This document shows, in pieces, positions 7,635 to 16,478 of a stretch of 36,726 bases of DNA. The DNA is taken from the NCBI GenBank assembly GCA_013911745.1, contig JACESO010000022.1:1-36726 (forward strand). The letters are read 5' to 3'. The position numbers and the translations under genes are program-made. This DNA comes from Sphingobium sp. Lineage in GTDB: Bacteria > Pseudomonadota > Alphaproteobacteria > Sphingomonadales > Sphingomonadaceae. Below the pieces are notes generated by a model. That model did no database searches. It saw only the letters and a program-made list of their open reading frames with translations, and was not told the origin of the DNA. How positions within the stretch are numbered: the stretch's first letter is position 1; each line of letters begins with the position of its first letter.

Positions 7635-7949
7635 TCAGCCGATATCGTCCTCATCCTCCATATCCTCGGTCTCGCCCAAAATGTCCTCTTCATCGTCCAT
7701 CTGCGGCTCGCCGCTATAGGCGTCCATGTCGATCCGGCCGGATCGGTTCATCGCCTCCATCTTCTCCACCAGATCCTCGGTGTCGTCGGGGATGATCTGC
7801 GCCGGATTGGGCCGGCCGCCGCGCTCGCTGTCTTCGCTCAGGTCGATCGAGCGGGTGACGGCGTCGTCGGCGACGTCCTGCGCCTGCGCGCCGCTGTCGT
7901 CCTGCTCGCTATTCTCCTCCAGTTCGCGGTCGGGAACGGGGCGGTCCAT
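7635..7949 (-). CDS. Small, very acidic hypothetical protein
   Basis: The 104-residue protein is rich in Asp and Glu from end to end (SEQDDSG ... IIPDDTEDLVEKMEAMNRSGRIDMDAYSG ... DDEEDILGETEDMEDEDDIG). It has no membrane segment or signal peptide. AAGGAG lies seven bases upstream of ATG 7949 and a strong terminator follows, so it is probably a real single-gene message. The ordered part may be the central NPAQIIPDDTEDLVEKM...IDMDAY block; the rest looks disordered. I have seen similar small acidic proteins in sphingomonads but know no function. Confidence 0.7.
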   Translation of the reverse strand: MDRPVPDRELEENSEQDDSGAQAQDVADDAVTRSIDLSEDSERGGRPNPAQIIPDDTEDLVEKMEAMNRSGRIDMDAYSGEPQMDDEEDILGETEDMEDEDDIG

Positions 7950-8091
7950 GGCATGTCTCCTTGACGCTGTGGGTTGCGTGATCCCTCAACGGTCCGCCCC
8001 CGCCCGCTGTTCCGGGACAAAGCGCTGGACAGGGGCAGGTGCAGGGGGCAAAGGCGCTCCCGATCCTTTCGCACTGCAGCAGGAATCCTCC

Positions 8092-8472
8092 ATGCCCCGC
8101 CAGCTCATTTCCTCCGGCTCGCCCTTCGAGGCGCAGGTCGGCTATTCGCGCGCCGTCGTCCAGGGCGACTGGTGCTTCGTCGCCGGCACAACCGGCACCG
8201 ATCCCGAAACCAAGACGATGCCCGACGATGTCGTCGAACAGGGCCGCAACGCGCTCGCGACCATCGGCCGGGCGCTGGCGGAGGCGGGCTTCTCCTTCGC
8301 GGACGTGGTGCGCGTCACCTATTATATCACCGACGCGGCCTATTGGGACGTGATGGGCGATATCGCCGGACCCGTGTTCGGCGACATCCGCCCCGCGGCA
8401 AGCTGCGTCATTGCGGGCCTCGTCAAGCCCGAGATGAAGATCGAAATCGAAGTCACCGCCTTCAAAGGGTAA
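8092..8472 (+). CDS. RidA/YjgF family protein
   Basis: The 126-residue single-domain protein of the Rid family has the family arginine at R100 (DIRPAASCVI) and the C-terminal IEIEVTAFKG. RidA proteins are trimers that hydrolyse reactive enamine/imine intermediates. Divergent members do other work, and this one is not close enough to E. coli RidA by eye to claim 2-aminoacrylate as substrate. The ATG at 8092 follows AGGA by eight bases. It is the first of three closely packed plus-strand genes (15 bases to the next), which suggests an operon. Confidence 0.88.
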   Translation: MPRQLISSGSPFEAQVGYSRAVVQGDWCFVAGTTGTDPETKTMPDDVVEQGRNALATIGRALAEAGFSFADVVRVTYYITDAAYWDVMGDIAGPVFGDIRPAASCVIAGLVKPEMKIEIEVTAFKG

Positions 8473-8487
8473 CAGGGATCGAGCATC

Positions 8488-8844
8488 ATGATCACCATGT
8501 ACGGCATCAAGAATTGCGACACGATCAAGAAGGCCCGCAACTGGCTGGACAATGAACGCGTCGCCTACAGCTTCCACGATTACAAGGTCTCGGGCGTGGA
8601 CAAGGACCGCCTGGAGGAATGGGTGATGGAGCATGGCTGGGAAACCATCCTCAACCGCTCCGGCACCACCTTCAAAGCGCTCGACGCGGGCGACAAGGCG
8701 CATATCGACGCGGACAAGGCGATTCTCCTGATGCTCGCCAACCCCTCGATGATCAAGCGCCCCATCCTGGACACGGGCAAGGGCACGATCGTCGGCTTCA
8801 AGGCGACGACTTACGAAACCGCGCTGCAGGGCGTGAAGGCGTGA
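8488..8844 (+). CDS. ArsC/Spx-like reductase family protein (YffB type)
   Basis: The 118-residue thioredoxin-fold protein starts MITMYGIKNCDTIKKARNWL. It has a single N-terminal cysteine (C10, in NCDT) and the family signature MIKRPILDTGKGTIVGFK near the C-terminus. This is the ArsC/Spx fold in its YffB branch. Arsenate reduction is unlikely to be its role without an ars context, and glutathione-dependent thiol chemistry is the usual guess. Its TGA overlaps the ATG of the next gene (TGATG at 8842-8846), so translation is coupled to the GDPD gene. Confidence 0.87.
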   Translation: MITMYGIKNCDTIKKARNWLDNERVAYSFHDYKVSGVDKDRLEEWVMEHGWETILNRSGTTFKALDAGDKAHIDADKAILLMLANPSMIKRPILDTGKGTIVGFKATTYETALQGVKA

Positions 8845-9896
8845 TGCCGCGGGGGTGGGCGCGCATCGGGCTTGTGCTGATGCCCAGCCTGCTCCTGCCC
8901 TTCCTGCTTCCCCTGTCGGCCGCGCAGGCCGAACCGATTCTGATCGCGCATCGCGGCGACAGCGGCGAGCGGCCGGAACATACGCTTGCCGGCTATGAAC
9001 GCGCGATCGACGAGGGCGCCGACTATATCGAGCCGGACCTCGTGCTGACCAAGGACGGCGTGCTGGTCGCCCGGCACGAGAACGAGATCAGCGGCACCAC
9101 CGACGTCGCCAACCATCCCGAGTTCGCCGACCGCAAGACGACCAAGACCATCGACGGCGTGGCCGTCACCGGCTGGTTCACGGAAGACTTCACGCTGGCC
9201 GAACTGCGCACGCTGCGGGCGCGCGAACGGCTGCCCCAGCTGCGCCCCGCCAACGTCCGCTTCAACGATCTCTATCTCATCCCCACCTTAGAGGAGATAT
9301 TGAAGCTGGTCCGCGCCAAGGAGGCGGAGGCCCATCGCCGCATCGGCATCTATCCCGAAACCAAGCATCCCACCTATTTCGCGAAGATCGGCCTGCCGCA
9401 TCAGGACGCGCTGCTGACGCTGCTATCCAAATATGGTTATCAGACGGCGGCCGACCCGGTCTTCATCCAGTCGTTCGAGGTCGGTAATCTGAAGGCGCTG
9501 CGTGCCGCCACCCGCCTGCGCCTCATCCAGTTGGTCGATGCGCAGGGCGGCCCGGCCGACATGCCCGGCACCAGCTATGCCGACATGCTGACGGTGCAGG
9601 GCCTGGGCGCCATCGCCGCGTATGCCGACGGTATCGGTCCGTCTGCCGCGATGCTGATAGCGCCGGAAGGGCCGACCGCGCTGGTGGGCCGCGCGCATGA
9701 TGCCGGGTTGCAGGTCCATGTCTGGACGCTGCGGATGGAAAATCCCTTCTTGCCGCCGCAATATCAGCGCGCCGACGATCCACGGGGAAGGGGCGATTTC
9801 GCCGGTTGGGTGCGCGCCATCGCCGCCACCGGCGTGGACGGCATCTTCAGCGACTTTCCGGGCCAGGCGAAGGCGGCGCTCACCCCCGCACCCTAA
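8844..9896 (+). CDS. Periplasmic glycerophosphodiester phosphodiesterase
   Basis: The 350-residue protein has a signal peptide (hydrophobic residues 8-28, ending AAQA) and a TIM-barrel GDPD domain. The active-site pieces are H36 in IAHRGDSGERPEHT, E63 and D65 in YIEPDLVLTKDG, and H78 in ARHEN. The barrel closes with VHVWTLR and GVDGIFSDFP. The enzyme releases sn-glycerol-3-phosphate and an alcohol from deacylated phospholipids, like E. coli GlpQ. The insert FADRKTTKTIDGVAVTGWFTEDFT is as in GlpQ-type enzymes. It is translationally coupled to the preceding gene by TGATG. Confidence 0.92.
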   Translation: MPRGWARIGLVLMPSLLLPFLLPLSAAQAEPILIAHRGDSGERPEHTLAGYERAIDEGADYIEPDLVLTKDGVLVARHENEISGTTDVANHPEFADRKTTKTIDGVAVTGWFTEDFTLAELRTLRARERLPQLRPANVRFNDLYLIPTLEEILKLVRAKEAEAHRRIGIYPETKHPTYFAKIGLPHQDALLTLLSKYGYQTAADPVFIQSFEVGNLKALRAATRLRLIQLVDAQGGPADMPGTSYADMLTVQGLGAIAAYADGIGPSAAMLIAPEGPTALVGRAHDAGLQVHVWTLRMENPFLPPQYQRADDPRGRGDFAGWVRAIAATGVDGIFSDFPGQAKAALTPAP

Positions 9897-9935
9897 CCGC
9901 TTGCCAAAGCGTTCCGGCCAGCGAATAACCGTTTC

Positions 9936-10364
9936 ATGTTGTCCCAGAAGACCCGTTACGCGATCCGCGCCCTGCAACATCTCGCCGACCGCTACCGCCA
10001 GGGACCGGTGCCGCTGAACGAGATTGCGACGCGGCAGAACATCCCCGCGAAGTTCCTGACCGTGATCCTGTCCGAACTGTCGCGCGAAGGACTGGTGGCG
10101 ACACAGCGGGGCCGGGACGGCGGCTATTGGCTGGCGCTGGCGCCGGTGGACATCAGCTATGGCGATATCGTCCGGCTGACGCGAGGATCGCTGGCGCTCA
10201 CCCCCTGCGCCAGCCGTTTCGCGCATGAAAGCTGCACCAACTGCCTGCCCGAATCCGAATGCAGGCTGCACCGGGTGATGCTGCGCGTCCGCGACGAAAC
10301 GGCCAAGGTGCTGGACGGCATCAGCCTTGCCGAACCCTTCGCCGCGATGGACGCCGACGCCTGA
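9936..10364 (+). CDS. Rrf2 family transcriptional regulator with cysteine cluster
   Basis: The 142-residue protein has an N-terminal winged helix (MLSQKTRYAIRALQHLA ... IPAKFLTVILSELSREGLVATQRGRDGGYWL), the Rrf2 signature. A cysteine cluster follows at about C91, C100, C103 and C109 (PCASRFAHESCTNCLPESEC). Rrf2 proteins of this build (IscR, NsrR, RsrR) bind an Fe-S cluster and respond to iron, nitric oxide or redox state; the ligand set cannot be fixed here. It is followed 29 bases later by an MBL hydrolase, which may be a target. No isc/suf genes are in view. Confidence 0.9.
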   Translation: MLSQKTRYAIRALQHLADRYRQGPVPLNEIATRQNIPAKFLTVILSELSREGLVATQRGRDGGYWLALAPVDISYGDIVRLTRGSLALTPCASRFAHESCTNCLPESECRLHRVMLRVRDETAKVLDGISLAEPFAAMDADA

Positions 10365-10393
10365 CCCTTGCGCCCGCCGCGCCGCTCCGCCAC

Positions 10394-11062
10394 ATGACGG
10401 CCATGACCCAGCCGCCGCTCAAAGCCGCCATCGTCCCCGTCACGCCGTTGCAGCAGAACTGCACGCTGTTGTGGTGCACGCAGACGATGCGCGGCGCGTT
10501 CGTCGATCCGGGCGGCGACCTGCCCATGCTCAAGCGCGCGGCACAGCAGCATGGCGTCACCATCGAGAAGATCCTGATCACCCATGGCCATATCGACCAT
10601 TGCGGGCAGGCGGGCATTCTGGCCGAGGATTTGGGTGTGCCGATCGAAGGGCCGCAGGAGGAAGACCGCTTCTGGATCGACAAGCTCGGCAGCGAAGGCC
10701 CGAAATATGGCATCGACGGCAAGAGCTTCGAGCCCGACCGCTGGTTGGTCGATGGCGATCAGGTGACCGTCGGCGACCTGACGCTCGACGTCTATCATTG
10801 CCCCGGCCACACGCCTGGCCATGTCGTGTTCCATCATGCCCCCAGCAAGCTGGCGATCGTGGGCGACGTGCTGTTCCAGGGATCGATCGGCCGCACCGAT
10901 TTTCCGCGCGGCAATCACCAGCAGCTGATCGACGCGATCACCGGCAAGCTCTGGCCATTGGGCGGCGACACCGCCTTCGTCCCCGGCCACGGGCCCATGA
11001 GCAATTTTGCCCATGAGCGGCGGAGCAATCCCTTCGTTGCCGATTCGGCCCTAGGGCGCTGA
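10394..11062 (+). CDS. MBL-fold metallo-hydrolase (YcbL/glyoxalase II-like)
   Basis: The 222-residue protein has the metal-binding motif THGHIDH at residues 63-69. Further ligands are in CPGHTPGHVVFH and VGDVLFQGSIGRTDFPRG, and the closing VPGHGPMSN is present. It lacks the C-terminal substrate-binding domain of classical glyoxalase II, placing it with the short YcbL-like thioesterase/hydrolase group. It is probably cytoplasmic. A second in-frame ATG at 10403 is equally possible as start. It is probably co-transcribed with the Rrf2 regulator. Its stop lies one base from the end of the convergent MAPEG gene. Confidence 0.88.
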   Translation: MTAMTQPPLKAAIVPVTPLQQNCTLLWCTQTMRGAFVDPGGDLPMLKRAAQQHGVTIEKILITHGHIDHCGQAGILAEDLGVPIEGPQEEDRFWIDKLGSEGPKYGIDGKSFEPDRWLVDGDQVTVGDLTLDVYHCPGHTPGHVVFHHAPSKLAIVGDVLFQGSIGRTDFPRGNHQQLIDAITGKLWPLGGDTAFVPGHGPMSNFAHERRSNPFVADSALGR

Positions 11063-11063
11063 A

Positions 11064-11495
11064 TCAGACGTTGGCGGCCATGGCGGGCGGCGCGGGGATT
11101 TCCCGCGTCGCGCCATAGGCGATGGTGAGCGCCGTGACGGCAAGCGCGGCCGTTATCGCCCATGTCAGCAGCGCGCCGCTGCCCCGCCACAGCGTCGGCT
11201 TGTCGGCATCCATGCCGAAGGCGTGGGCGACCCGCGCCAGGATATAGACCAGCGCCATGATCCACAGCCACAACGAAGCGCCCGCCGCCAGCTCGACCAG
11301 GCCGGTAAGGATCAGCACGATCGGCGTATATTCGACGAAATTGGCGTGGGCCCGCATTCGCCGGGCCAGCAGCGCATGACCGGCGTCGCCATGCATCACC
11401 TTGTCCTTGATGCGGAACCGGGCGCAGCGAATCGCCAGCCAGAGATTGAGCAGGGCGCAGGCGGCGGCGAAGGTCAGCGTGATCGGCAACAACAT
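11064..11495 (-). CDS. MAPEG family membrane protein
   Basis: The 143-residue protein has four predicted membrane segments and the MAPEG-like motif LLARRMRAHANFVEYTPIVLILTGLVE, where the NxxE-type loop (ANFVEY) is the glutathione-binding signature. MAPEG proteins include microsomal glutathione transferases and related enzymes; bacterial ones are mostly uncharacterised. ATG 11495 gives a hydrophobic first helix (LLPITLTFAAACALLNLWLAI); the longer upstream frame is not family-like. It is divergent from rpmF across a 208-base promoter region. Confidence 0.85.
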   Translation of the reverse strand: MLLPITLTFAAACALLNLWLAIRCARFRIKDKVMHGDAGHALLARRMRAHANFVEYTPIVLILTGLVELAAGASLWLWIMALVYILARVAHAFGMDADKPTLWRGSGALLTWAITAALAVTALTIAYGATREIPAPPAMAANV

Positions 11496-11562
11496 GGCAG
11501 GACGGTCCCCTGATGGTGGTTGCAGCAGCTTAGGTCCGGCGGCGGGAAGGGCAAGGAAGCAC

Positions 11563-11590
11563 TTGCGCGTCGGCCAAAAACCGCTATAGG
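11563..11590 (+). promoter_or_regulatory. Likely sigma-70 promoter of rpmF-plsX-fabH
   Basis: TTGCGC at 11563-11568 and TATAGG at 11585-11590 are separated by 16 bases. Transcription would start near 11597, giving a leader of about 107 bases before rpmF. The call rests on spacing and sequence only. Confidence 0.5.
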
Positions 11591-11703
11591 CGCAGGGCTT
11601 CGCGATCACCCGGGCCGCATGGTCTGCGGCGCCGTTGGCGTCGGCATCCCATGGACACCGGCCAGTCGCACAACCAGATTGATATACGGAACAAGGTGCC
11701 GAC

Positions 11704-11883
11704 ATGGCTGTCCCCAAGCGCAAGACTTCTCCTTCCCGTCGCGGCATGCGCCGCAGCCACGACGCACTGCGCGTGGAAGCGTTCAACGAATGCTCCAACT
11801 GCGGTGAACTGAAGCGTCCGCACAATCTGTGCGACGCCTGCGGTCATTATAACGGCCGCGAAATCGTCGCTGTCGGGGCGTAA
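11704..11883 (+). CDS. rpmF: 50S ribosomal protein L32
   Basis: This 59-residue frame begins [20 protein letters not shown], the universal L32 start. It carries the zinc-ribbon pair CSNC ... CDAC around HNLC (C-x2-C, C-x2-C), so it is a zinc-binding L32. It sits just upstream of plsX and fabH, the conserved bacterial order linking ribosome and lipid synthesis. AAGGTG lies about eight bases before ATG 11704. Confidence 0.95.
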   Translation: MAVPKRKTSPSRRGMRRSHDALRVEAFNECSNCGELKRPHNLCDACGHYNGREIVAVGA

Positions 11884-11918
11884 GCGCCTTCCTCTACTCC
11901 GCAAAGGGGTGATCTAGA

Positions 11919-12977
11919 GTGTCCAGCCAGCCGCGAATCGCCATAGACGCGATGGGCGGGGACGAAGGCGTGCGCGTGATGATGGCGGGAGCGGCCCTGG
12001 CCCGCCGCCGTCATGACGGCCTGCGCTTCACCCTGTTCGGCGATGAGGCGCAGATCAAGGCGGCGCTCGACAATCATCCCAATTTGCGCGCGGCGTCGGA
12101 CATCGTCCACGCCGAAACGGTGGTCGACGGATCGGAAAAGCCGAGCGTCGCGATCCGCAAGAAGTCCAGCTCCATGAGCATGGCGATCGCCGCCGTGAAA
12201 TCGGGCGAAGCGGGTGCCGCAGTGTCGGCCGGCAATACCGGCGCGCTGATGGCCATGGCCAAGGTGGCGCTGCGCACCATGAAGGGCGTGGATCGCCCAG
12301 CCCTTGCGGCGATGCTGCCGACGCTGGGCGACAATGACGTCATCATGCTGGACCTTGGCGCGAACACCGAGTGCGACGCGCGCAACCTCGTTCAGTTCGC
12401 GGTGATGGGCGCGGCCTATGCGCGGGTCGCCTTCGACCTGGACCGACCGCGGGTCCGGCTGCTTAATATCGGCACTGAGGAATTGAAGGGCACGGACGAG
12501 ATTCGCGACGCCGCCGCCGTGCTGCGCGCCGCCGACAGTCTGTCCCTGCGCTTTGACGGCTTCACCGAAGGCGACAAGATCGGCAAGGGCGATACCGACG
12601 TCATCGTGTGCGACGGCTTCTCAGGCAATGTCGCGCTCAAGACCGCAGAGGGCACGGCCCGCTTCGTCACCGATGTGCTGCGCAAGGCCTTCACCAGCTC
12701 GCTCCGCTCCAAGATCGGTTTCCTGATCTCCAAGCCCGCCATGCACCTGCTCAAGCATCATCTCGATCCCAACAACCATAATGGCGCGGTCTTCCTGGGT
12801 CTGAACGGCGTCGTGGTGAAGAGCCATGGCAGCGCCGACGAGAAGGGCGTGGCCAACGCTGTCCATGTCGCCGCGCGCCTGCTGGAAGAAGACATCACCC
12901 GCCGCATCGCCGCCGACATCGCTGATATTCAGTCGCTCTCGGCCGCAGCGTCCAGACTGGAGCAGCCCGCCAAGTGA
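11919..12977 (+). CDS. plsX: Phosphate acyltransferase PlsX
   Basis: The 352-residue protein converts acyl-ACP to acyl-phosphate for phospholipid synthesis. Family motifs are [11 protein letters not shown] at the start, [64 protein letters not shown] and the C-terminal [15 protein letters not shown]. The start is GTG 11919, with AAGGGG eight bases upstream; a later ATG would remove the conserved N-terminal strand. The stop TGA overlaps the GTG start of fabH (GTGA), so the two are translationally coupled. Confidence 0.95.
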   Translation: MSSQPRIAIDAMGGDEGVRVMMAGAALARRRHDGLRFTLFGDEAQIKAALDNHPNLRAASDIVHAETVVDGSEKPSVAIRKKSSSMSMAIAAVKSGEAGAAVSAGNTGALMAMAKVALRTMKGVDRPALAAMLPTLGDNDVIMLDLGANTECDARNLVQFAVMGAAYARVAFDLDRPRVRLLNIGTEELKGTDEIRDAAAVLRAADSLSLRFDGFTEGDKIGKGDTDVIVCDGFSGNVALKTAEGTARFVTDVLRKAFTSSLRSKIGFLISKPAMHLLKHHLDPNNHNGAVFLGLNGVVVKSHGSADEKGVANAVHVAARLLEEDITRRIAADIADIQSLSAAASRLEQPAK

Positions 12978-13942
12978 TCCGCCGCTCCATCCTGCTTGGC
13001 ACCGGCTCCGCCCTGCCGGCCCGCACCGTGAGCAACGCCGAACTGGCGCAGACGGTGGACACCAGCGACGAATGGATCGTCGAACGCACCGGCATCCGTA
13101 ATCGTCACATCGCCGCCGATGGGGAAACCACGGCGACTCTGGCGGCCGACGCTGCCCGCCAGGCACTCGACGCCGCGGGGGTGAGCGCGCAGGACATCGA
13201 CCTCATCGTCCTGGCGACGGCCACCCCGGACCAGACCTTCCCCGCCGCGGCGACCAAGGTGCAGGCGATGCTGGGCATCGACGATTGCGTTGCGTTCGAC
13301 GTAGCCGCCGTCTGCTCGGGTTTCCTTTATGCCGTGACGGTCGCCGACAGCATGATCCGGTCGGGCGCAGCTACCCGTGCGCTGGTGATCGGGTCGGAAA
13401 CCTTCAGCCGCATCCTGGACTGGGAGGACCGCACCACCTGCGTCCTCTTCGGCGACGGCGCGGGCGCGATCGTGCTGGGGGCGGAGGAAAGCGCGACGGG
13501 CGAACGCGGCATCCTCGCGGCGAAGCTGCATGCCGATGGCCGCCACAACCAGCTTCTTTATGTCGACGGTGGCCCGTCAACCACGCAGACGGTCGGCAAG
13601 CTGCGGATGAAGGGGCAGGAAGTGTTCCGTCACGCGGTGGTCAACCTCGCCTCCGTGCTGAACGAAGTGATGGCGCTGGCGGGCCTTTCCACCGACGAGA
13701 TCGACTGGCTGGTGCCGCACCAGGCCAATGCGCGCATTCTCGATGCGACGGCCCGCAAGCTCAAGCTGCCGGCGGAACGGGTGGTGGTGACGGTCGACCG
13801 CCATGCCAACACATCCGCGGCGTCGGTGCCGCTGGCGCTGGACGTCGCCATGCGCGACGGACGGATCAAGCAGGGCGATCTGGTGGTGCTGGAAGCGATG
13901 GGCGGCGGCTTCACCTGGGGCGCGTGCGTTCTGCGGGTTTAA
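12974..13942 (+). CDS. fabH: 3-oxoacyl-ACP synthase III
   Basis: The 322-residue condensing enzyme starts fatty-acid chains by joining acyl-CoA and malonyl-ACP. The catalytic set is visible: C114 in [12 protein letters not shown], His in [10 protein letters not shown], and Asn in [16 protein letters not shown]. The glycine-rich C-terminus is [17 protein letters not shown]. It begins with GTG at 12974, overlapping plsX by four bases. The classical plsX-fabH pair is followed by ihfA and a merR gene, a layout common in alphaproteobacteria. Confidence 0.95.
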   Translation: MIRRSILLGTGSALPARTVSNAELAQTVDTSDEWIVERTGIRNRHIAADGETTATLAADAARQALDAAGVSAQDIDLIVLATATPDQTFPAAATKVQAMLGIDDCVAFDVAAVCSGFLYAVTVADSMIRSGAATRALVIGSETFSRILDWEDRTTCVLFGDGAGAIVLGAEESATGERGILAAKLHADGRHNQLLYVDGGPSTTQTVGKLRMKGQEVFRHAVVNLASVLNEVMALAGLSTDEIDWLVPHQANARILDATARKLKLPAERVVVTVDRHANTSAASVPLALDVAMRDGRIKQGDLVVLEAMGGGFTWGACVLRV

Positions 13943-14035
13943 CCTACAGCAAGCTCTTGCCAAAAGGGGAAGAATCAATCACATTTCCCTTGGCTGCTGG
14001 GGGGGCGGTCCCTGGTCGAAGAGATGGGGAATGGG

Positions 14036-14332
14036 ATGAGCGGGAATGGCACGCTGACGCGCGCGGATCTGGCGGAGAGCGTCAACCGTCATGTGGGACT
14101 GTCGCGGGCGGAAGCCGCGACCCTGGTCGAATCCATCCTTGAACATATGTCCTGCGCGCTGGAGCGCGGCGAGAATGTGAAAATCTCCAGTTTTGGCACC
14201 TTCGTCCTGCGCGACAAGACTGAGCGGATGGGCCGCAACCCCAAGACGGGTGTGGAAGTGCCGATCGAGCCGCGCCGGGTGCTGACGTTCCGCGCCAGCC
14301 AGACGATGCGCGACCGCGTCTCTTCGGTCTGA
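14036..14332 (+). CDS. ihfA: Integration host factor alpha subunit
   Basis: This 98-residue HU/IHF-fold protein carries the DNA-bending signature around [33 protein letters not shown] and ARRVLTF-like RRVLTFRAS. The GRNPKTG arm carries the proline that wedges into DNA. The alpha identity follows from its place after plsX-fabH and before a merR gene rather than from a decisive residue. ATG 14036 has GGGGA five bases upstream; ATG 14024 is a possible longer start. IHF also serves site-specific recombination, relevant to the tRNA-linked island in this window. Confidence 0.88.
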   Translation: MSGNGTLTRADLAESVNRHVGLSRAEAATLVESILEHMSCALERGENVKISSFGTFVLRDKTERMGRNPKTGVEVPIEPRRVLTFRASQTMRDRVSSV

Positions 14333-14401
14333 CGCCAGCAGGCGTTCGCCTCCGTCACAAAATGTTGACCTTCTGCCTTCTATGGGTGCAACATCGCGCC
14401 C

Positions 14402-14743
14402 ATGGACAAGGAAGAGGGTGCATTTCTGACCATCAGCGAGCTTGCCGGCGAGCTGGGTCTTCCCCAACATATCCTGCGCTACTGGGAAACGCGCTTTCCT
14501 CAACTGCGGCCGCTCCAGCGATCGGGCAACCGCCGCTACTATCGCCCGGCCGACGTCCAACTCGCGCGACGCATACACCAGTTGCTCAATGTCGAGGGAT
14601 TCACCGTCAAGGGCGCGCAGAAGGCTCTTGCCGACGGCCCCGCTCCTTCCACCCAGCCGTCTTCACCGCCCGTTCTGGATGATGCCGCGCTGTTGAGGGA
14701 TCTTCAGGCGATACGAGACCGGCTGGCCGCAGCGCTCGGCTGA
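14402..14743 (+). CDS. MerR family transcriptional regulator
   Basis: The 113-residue protein has the MerR winged helix near its N-terminus (FLTISELAGELGLPQHILRYWETRFPQLRP, RRYYRPADVQLARRI) followed by a short tail with no metal-binding cysteines. This is the short MerR type that habitually follows ihfA in alphaproteobacteria; its target is unknown to me. It is 69 bases after ihfA and probably in the same transcription unit. Confidence 0.9.
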   Translation: MDKEEGAFLTISELAGELGLPQHILRYWETRFPQLRPLQRSGNRRYYRPADVQLARRIHQLLNVEGFTVKGAQKALADGPAPSTQPSSPPVLDDAALLRDLQAIRDRLAAALG

Positions 14744-14750
14744 CCTTCGC

Positions 14751-15155
14751 TCAGCGCTTGGGCGCGCGATAGGGCGTGAAGTCGCCCAGCGCACAGGCTC
14801 CGGTCTGGATGCCGCTCTGCAGATTGGCCGTGGTCGCGAAGTCGCCGCGACACATCTGCGAGCTATAGCTGCGGATGATCAGCGTATCGCCCGAAGCCAA
14901 GCCGCTACAACTGCCGATCAGGTCGTTCTTGTACACCAGCCTCCGGCTGACCCGGTAGAGCACCACATTATTGCTGATCGCGACCAGACTGGTCTGCGGT
15001 TCGCGGTTGATGCATGTCTGCGGTTCGCCGGCCACCTTGCCCGCCAGGGCCTTGTCCAGATCGGCCGTCTGCCGGGGCGTCAGCGGTGTCGGGGTATAGG
15101 CCCCGGCGCAGCCTGCCAGTAGAAGCAGCGACGCTGCCATCATGATCGAACGCAT
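14751..15155 (-). CDS. Hypothetical lipoprotein
   Basis: The 134-residue protein begins MRSIMMAASLLLLAGC, a lipoprotein signal with lipobox LAGC (lipidated C16). The mature part contains CINREPQTSLVAISNNVVLYRVSRRLVYKNDL and ends with CALGDFTPYRAPKR. Mature cysteines in C-I-N-R, GSCSG, QMCRGDF and GACALG could form disulphides in the periplasm. I do not recognise a named domain. It has a good AGGAG before ATG 15155 and follows gloB on the same strand with 57 bases between. Confidence 0.8.
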   Translation of the reverse strand: MRSIMMAASLLLLAGCAGAYTPTPLTPRQTADLDKALAGKVAGEPQTCINREPQTSLVAISNNVVLYRVSRRLVYKNDLIGSCSGLASGDTLIIRSYSSQMCRGDFATTANLQSGIQTGACALGDFTPYRAPKR

Positions 15156-15212
15156 CTTCTCTCTCCTACTGTTCGGCCGCCTCGTAAGGACGGACTCGAT
15201 GGGAACAATCCG

Positions 15213-15935
15213 TCAGGCCGCATCCTTCGCCGCCCGCCGGGCCGCAAGTTCGGGGACATCCCTGGCGCGCAGGAAGATATTGGTTGCCCGCTCCGCGCCG
15301 ATGCTGGTCGGCACGGTGGCTTCGCCGCGCGCGCGCATATCCTCGACCTGGGCGACCCGCGCGACCAGCGCCGCATTGTCCGGCTCTACGCCCAGCGCGA
15401 AACGGCCGTTGGAGAGCGTATATTCGTGCGCGCAATAGACCGATGTGTCGTCGGGCAACGCATCGAGCCGCCGCATATTGTCGAACATCTGCGCCGCTGT
15501 CCCTTCGAACAGCCGGCCGCAGCCCATGGCGAACAGGGTGTCGCCGACGAAGACGATGCGGTCCTGCGGCAGATGATAGGCCACATGACCGGCGGTGTGG
15601 CCGGGCAGCGCCATCACCGTGGCTTCATGTGCGCCGATGCGGACGCTGTCGCCTTCATCCACGCGGCGGTCCAGCGTCTCGATCTTGCCCGCCTCGGCCG
15701 CCGGACCGGTCACGATGCACCCCGTCGCCGCCTTGATCTCAGCGTTGCCGCCGACATGATCCGGGTGCCAATGGGTGTTCCAGATCTGGCCGATCGCCCA
15801 TTTGCGCGCTTCTGCGGCAGCCAGCACCGGCTCCGCAACCGCGGGATCGATCACCACCGTCTCACCACTGGCATCGTCATGCATCAGCCAGACATAATTG
15901 TCGGTCAGGACGGGGATGCGGATGATCTCCAGCAT
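15213..15935 (-). CDS. gloB: Hydroxyacylglutathione hydrolase (glyoxalase II)
   Basis: The 240-residue enzyme hydrolyses S-lactoylglutathione to lactate and glutathione, the second step in methylglyoxal removal. The binuclear metal motif is THWHPDH (H55, H57, D59, H60). Further ligands are H113 in LPGHTAGHVAYH, D132 in VGDTLFAMGCGRLFEG and the His of CAHEYT. The C-terminal glutathione-binding helical domain is present (NAALVARVAQVEDMRARGE, PTSIGAERATNIFLR). It begins four bases after the gloA stop, so both glyoxalase steps are made from one minus-strand message. Confidence 0.94.
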   Translation of the reverse strand: MLEIIRIPVLTDNYVWLMHDDASGETVVIDPAVAEPVLAAAEARKWAIGQIWNTHWHPDHVGGNAEIKAATGCIVTGPAAEAGKIETLDRRVDEGDSVRIGAHEATVMALPGHTAGHVAYHLPQDRIVFVGDTLFAMGCGRLFEGTAAQMFDNMRRLDALPDDTSVYCAHEYTLSNGRFALGVEPDNAALVARVAQVEDMRARGEATVPTSIGAERATNIFLRARDVPELAARRAAKDAA

Positions 15936-15939
15936 CGCG

Positions 15940-16374
15940 TCACCATTTTCCCGTATTGGGCATGGATGCCCAGGGCTCGGCCGGTTCCAGATGCCCGTCC
16001 TGCAACAGTTCCACGGAAATATTGTCGGGCGTGCGCACGAAGGCCATATGTCCGTCGCGCGGCGGCCGGTTGATCGTGACGCCCGCGTCCATCAGCTTTT
16101 GGCAGGTGTCGTAGATATTCTCGACCCGGTAGGCGAGGTGGCCGAAATTGCGGCCTTCGCCATAGATTTCCGCCGGGCTGCCATCCTCCGCCGGCCAGTT
16201 GTAGGTCAGTTCGACCTGCGCCTCCTCGTCACCAGGCGCCGCCAGGAAAACCAGAGTGAAGCGTCCCTGCGCATTGTCGAACCGTTTCACCTCCTTAAGG
16301 CCAAGAAGGTCAAAGAAGGCGACGGTCCGATCGATGTCGGTCACGCGGATCATGGTGTGCAGATATTTGGGCAA
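15940..16374 (-). CDS. gloA: Lactoylglutathione lyase (glyoxalase I)
   Basis: The 144-residue enzyme isomerises the methylglyoxal-glutathione adduct. Metal ligands are recognisable at the usual places: H6 (KYLHTMIRV), Glu in QVELTYNW, His in FGHLAYRV, and Glu in ISVELLQDG. The start is taken as TTG at 16374, coding MPKYLHTMIRV. GGAGA lies six bases upstream and the family begins just here; the longer ATG frame upstream is not conserved-looking. It heads the gloA-gloB pair and is divergent from the SIMPL gene. Confidence 0.92.
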   Translation of the reverse strand: MPKYLHTMIRVTDIDRTVAFFDLLGLKEVKRFDNAQGRFTLVFLAAPGDEEAQVELTYNWPAEDGSPAEIYGEGRNFGHLAYRVENIYDTCQKLMDAGVTINRPPRDGHMAFVRTPDNISVELLQDGHLEPAEPWASMPNTGKW

Positions 16375-16478
16375 GTCTCTTCTCCGTTCGTCGCCGTCCA
16401 GCAACGGTTCATCTCGGCCATGGCAAGTGCCTTCTACAGATAAGATGGCATGTGGCCGGACGGAAGAGGGACGCGGCG

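Noticed and set aside
8488..8844. Arsenate reductase
   Set aside because: The ArsC-like fold is present, but the YffB-type signature and absence of other ars genes argue against arsenate as substrate.
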